7,771 nucleotides of DNA, taken from the NCBI GenBank assembly GCA_900556945.1, contig USQP01000027.1, positions 1 through 7,771 on the forward strand, in the 5' to 3' direction. Position numbers and translations under genes: made by a program. Origin of the DNA: an uncultured Clostridium sp. Lineage in GTDB: Bacteria > Bacillota > Clostridia > TANB77 > CAG-508. Positions 6,202-7,771 of this stretch are shown piece by piece (the stretch's first letter is position 1; every line of letters starts with the position of its first letter). The notes below the pieces were generated by a model, which was not told the origin of the DNA, did no database searches, and saw nothing but the letters and a program-made list of their open reading frames with translations.

Positions 6202-6208
6202 AAAGGAG
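6202..6208 (+). promoter_or_regulatory. Ribosome binding site of the DUF1292 gene
   Basis: AAAGGAG is placed 7 nt before the ATG at 6216, giving this gene its own strong initiation signal after a 59-bp, almost pure A/T gap in which I see no terminator or convincing promoter. Confidence 0.6.
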
Positions 6209-6215
6209 AAAAATT

Positions 6216-6524
6216 ATGGATGAAAATTACGAAAGCGAGGAATTAGACAACATAGTAATATTAAATGATGAGGATGGAAATGAAGTAAAATTTGAATTTT
6301 TAGATTTAGTAGAACTAGATGATGAAGAATATGTTGTATTATTACCAGTTACAGAAGAAGGGGAAGAGGAAGAAGGAGAAGTAGTAATACTAAAAGTTGA
6401 AGATAATGATGATGAAAATTCAGAAGAAGAATCTTATGTAAGTGTTGAAGACGAAGAAATTTTAAATAAAGTTTTTGACATATTTAAAGAAAAATTTAAA
6501 GATGATTTTGATTTTGTAGACTAA
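6216..6524 (+). CDS. DUF1292 family acidic protein (UPF0473, YrzB)
   Basis: A 102-residue, extremely acidic protein: 42 Asp/Glu against 6 Lys and no Arg. The N-terminal half has the DUF1292 pattern, with strands in IVILNDEDGNEVKFEFLDLVELDDEEYVVLLPV, then an acidic loop (47-55) and EVVILKVE. Residues 56-102 continue with a second acidic stretch and a C-terminal helix, EEILNKVFDIFKEKFKDDF, of the kind usual in this family. The molecular function is not established. The family's position after ireB and ruvX is conserved in Firmicutes, including Bacillus subtilis yrzL-yrrK-yrzB, and this supports the assignment. It is probably co-transcribed with ruvX, and the strong hairpin at 6561-6599 lies just downstream. 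Confidence 0.88.
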   Translation: MDENYESEELDNIVILNDEDGNEVKFEFLDLVELDDEEYVVLLPVTEEGEEEEGEVVILKVEDNDDENSEEESYVSVEDEEILNKVFDIFKEKFKDDFDFVD

Positions 6525-6560
6525 TTAAAAGATAAAAATTTAAAATAGTTTTAAGGTAGG

Positions 6561-6599
6561 AAGGTGAAGGAAAGAATGGAAAATTCTTACCTTCACCTT
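6561..6599 (+). terminator. Strong hairpin after the ireB-ruvX-DUF1292 operon
   Basis: The arms 6561-6577 and 6583-6599 pair over 17 positions with one A-A mismatch (6571/6589), closing a 5-base loop, GGAAA. The stem includes AAGGTGAAGG, far more GC than its surroundings. The sequence after it is TATATATAG rather than a solid T-run, so termination may be partial. The next gene's ribosome binding site starts only 9 nt later, leaving no room for a separate promoter downstream of the stem. An attenuator or RNA-stability element is therefore an alternative. Confidence 0.55.
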
Positions 6600-6607
6600 T
6601 ATATATA

Positions 6608-6615
6608 GAAAGGAG
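6608..6615 (+). promoter_or_regulatory. Ribosome binding site just downstream of the hairpin
   Basis: GAAAGGAG lies 7 nt before the ATG at 6623 and begins 9 nt after the hairpin stem, so it remains exposed when the hairpin forms. Confidence 0.6.
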
Positions 6616-6622
6616 AAAACAA

Positions 6623-7108
6623 ATGAAAAATTTTTCAACATGGATGTTAGTCATGTTTATGGTAATGTTTTGGGTATTAAGAATTATAGTTGCAGTATCA
6701 GAAGAACTTAACTGGAGTTTTGGAGGACTGGAACCATTAAATCAACAGATGGAAATTATATTATTATTTGTAGTGTTGGCATGTATTATCTTAGTTGTTA
6801 AAAGAAAAATGCTTGGAGGACTTATCTATTTATTAGCATATGGAATGTATTTTGGTGTAGATATATTAAATAATATACAAATTTTATTATCAGCAGTAGA
6901 AACGACAGTTGATATAAATTTATACATGAATTTATTTATGTCAGTAATAGGAATGATATTACCAATAGCAGTTTTGTTAGATTTATTAATGGATAAAAAT
7001 AGAAAAAATCATCCAAAAGATAAAAAAACAGATTGGTTTTACGAGAATGAACAATTTGATAGAAAATTAGATGAAAGAGCGGATAAGAATAATTATAGGA
7101 CTATGTAA
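6623..7108 (+). CDS. Unrecognised four-helix membrane protein
   Basis: A 161-residue protein that I cannot assign to a named family. It has four predicted membrane segments (about 7-25, 42-59, 64-84 and 100-122), then a strongly charged tail (123-161) rich in Lys, Asp and Glu, with DWFYENEQFDRKLDERADKN at its centre. By the positive-inside rule, with KRK at 60-62 and the basic tail after helix 4, the tail is probably cytoplasmic. The ordered aromatic and charged residues in the tail look conserved rather than random and may be a binding segment. The gene has a good ribosome binding site and lies 21 nt before the phosphoesterase gene, so the two are likely co-transcribed. No enzymatic motif is visible. 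Confidence 0.7.
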   Translation: MKNFSTWMLVMFMVMFWVLRIIVAVSEELNWSFGGLEPLNQQMEIILLFVVLACIILVVKRKMLGGLIYLLAYGMYFGVDILNNIQILLSAVETTVDINLYMNLFMSVIGMILPIAVLLDLLMDKNRKNHPKDKKTDWFYENEQFDRKLDERADKNNYRTM

Positions 7109-7120
7109 CAGTTAAAAAAC

Positions 7121-7125
7121 GGAGG
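7121..7125 (+). promoter_or_regulatory. Ribosome binding site of the phosphoesterase gene
   Basis: GGAGG is 4 nt before the ATG at 7130, slightly close but strong. No other in-frame start lies nearby, and this start gives a complete signal-anchor helix. Confidence 0.55.
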
Positions 7126-7129
7126 AAAA

Positions 7130-7722
7130 ATGAAAACGAATCATAGAAAGAATATAATATTATTAATTATTATTTATTTCTTAATAGTTTTAACTATTCT
7201 AGGATTAGTTATAGTTTTAACAAAAAAGAATAGTAATAAATCTATAGAATATAGCGAAAGCAAATTATTAACAAATCAAAAGCACAACGAAGATATATTA
7301 AAACTTCCTTTGGCAACAAAGCAGTTAAATGTTAAAGAAGAAGAAAATCCAACTATATTATTTGGATCAGATTACCAGGGAGATTATAGATATGAAAGTT
7401 TTAATAATTTGGTAACTGCATTAAAAGATAAAATAAAACCTAATTTATTTGTTATGTGTGGCGATTATCAAGTTTCTAAACAAGAATATTATTCATTGAG
7501 TGAAGCAGGAATATTAGAACTGTCTAATATTTTTTATAGAAATTTTAATAATATTCCATTATTATTTGTACAAGGAAATCATGATTATAGGGATACTTAT
7601 GGTCTTGCGACCACAGGACTTTATCAATCCAATAAATATAATATTTATGTTCTTAATAACGAAGATTATCCTAATAACCAAGGTGAGTTAGATAATTCAG
7701 AAAAAATTGTTGAGAATTGTGC
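7130..7722 (+). CDS. Membrane-anchored calcineurin-like metallophosphoesterase, 3' truncated
   Basis: The N-terminal part (about 197 genomic residues) of a metallophosphoesterase. A basic N-terminus and one hydrophobic helix (about 9-30) act as a signal anchor, placing the enzyme domain outside the membrane. The phosphoesterase motifs appear in order: ILFGSDYQG (77-84, metal ligand Asp81), VMCGDYQ (108-114, Asp112) and FVQGNHDY (146-153, Asn150 and His151). The histidine usual in motif I (D-x-H) is Gln83 here. The C-terminal metal-binding histidines are missing because the contig ends. The frame stays open into the adapter, and the final residues CLLYTSPSPRDA are translated adapter, not protein. 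The substrate is unknown. Superfamily membership is clear. Confidence 0.85.
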
Positions 7723-7771
7723 CTGTCTCTTATACACATCTCCGAGCCCACGAGACGCGTAGTAATCTCGT
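7723..7771 (-). other. Nextera i7-side sequencing adapter, reverse orientation (artefact)
   Basis: CTGTCTCTTATACACATCT (7723-7741) is the mosaic end, 7742-7756 the constant region, GCGTAGTA (7757-7764) the index, and 7765-7771 the start of P7, all reverse-complementary to bases 1-47. It was produced by reads running through short inserts. It marks the loss of the rest of the phosphoesterase gene. Confidence 0.98.

Noticed and set aside
68..7108. Possible use of UGA as a sense codon, since all eight stops are TAA (6) or TAG (2)
   Set aside because: No reading frame contains an internal UGA and tryptophan is always TGG; absence of UGA stops in eight AT-rich genes is not enough.
7714..7762. C-terminal end CLLYTSPSPRDA and stop codon of the phosphoesterase
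   Set aside because: Translated adapter sequence; the true gene continues beyond the contig.
1..7771. Composite transposon bounded by Tn5-like inverted repeats
   Set aside because: The repeats are exact Nextera adapter including index and P7 sequence, and there is no transposase gene.

Overview
The window is a short assembly contig, not a natural DNA end. Bases 1-47 and 7723-7771 are Illumina Nextera i7-side adapter (partial P7, index, transposase mosaic end) in opposite orientations, so real genomic DNA spans about 48-7722. That DNA is very AT-rich, uses AGA and ATA codons heavily, has strong AGGAGG-type ribosome binding sites, and carries the Firmicutes-type trio ireB (UPF0297) - ruvX (yqgF) - DUF1292 (UPF0473/YrzB). 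This points to a low-GC Firmicute, most likely an uncultured clostridium. The species cannot be named from sequence alone. All genes lie on the + strand and no RNA gene, CRISPR array or real mobile element was found.

Region 1 (68-1306) encodes a membrane-anchored cell-wall hydrolase with G5, SH3b and GH73 N-acetylglucosaminidase domains. Its stop codon lies inside a 20-bp inverted repeat (1291-1339) that overlaps the best promoter candidate for the next operon.

Region 2 (1406-5344) is a tight three-gene operon and the least ordinary part of the window. Its products are: a small secreted or membrane protein with the signal-peptide-plus-two-helix layout of VirB2/TrbC pilins; a 789-residue TadZ/CpaE-like protein (atypical receiver domain, long disordered linker with two AT-hook motifs and LPGFEEP repeats, MinD-like ATPase domain lacking the P-loop lysine); and a membrane-anchored GAF plus degenerate GGDEF protein. 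The set looks like the localisation and scaffold part of an envelope machine built from pseudo-enzymes. No secretion ATPase or platform protein is visible here.

Region 3 (5458-6524) is the conserved housekeeping trio: IreB, the regulatory phosphoprotein of the PASTA-kinase pathway; the RuvX/YqgF nuclease; and a 41% acidic DUF1292 protein. A strong hairpin (6561-6599) follows it.

Region 4 (6623-7722) holds an unrecognised four-helix membrane protein with a charged cytoplasmic tail, then a membrane-anchored calcineurin-like phosphoesterase cut off by the contig end. The last 12 residues of that reading frame (SPSPRDA-type ending) are translated adapter.
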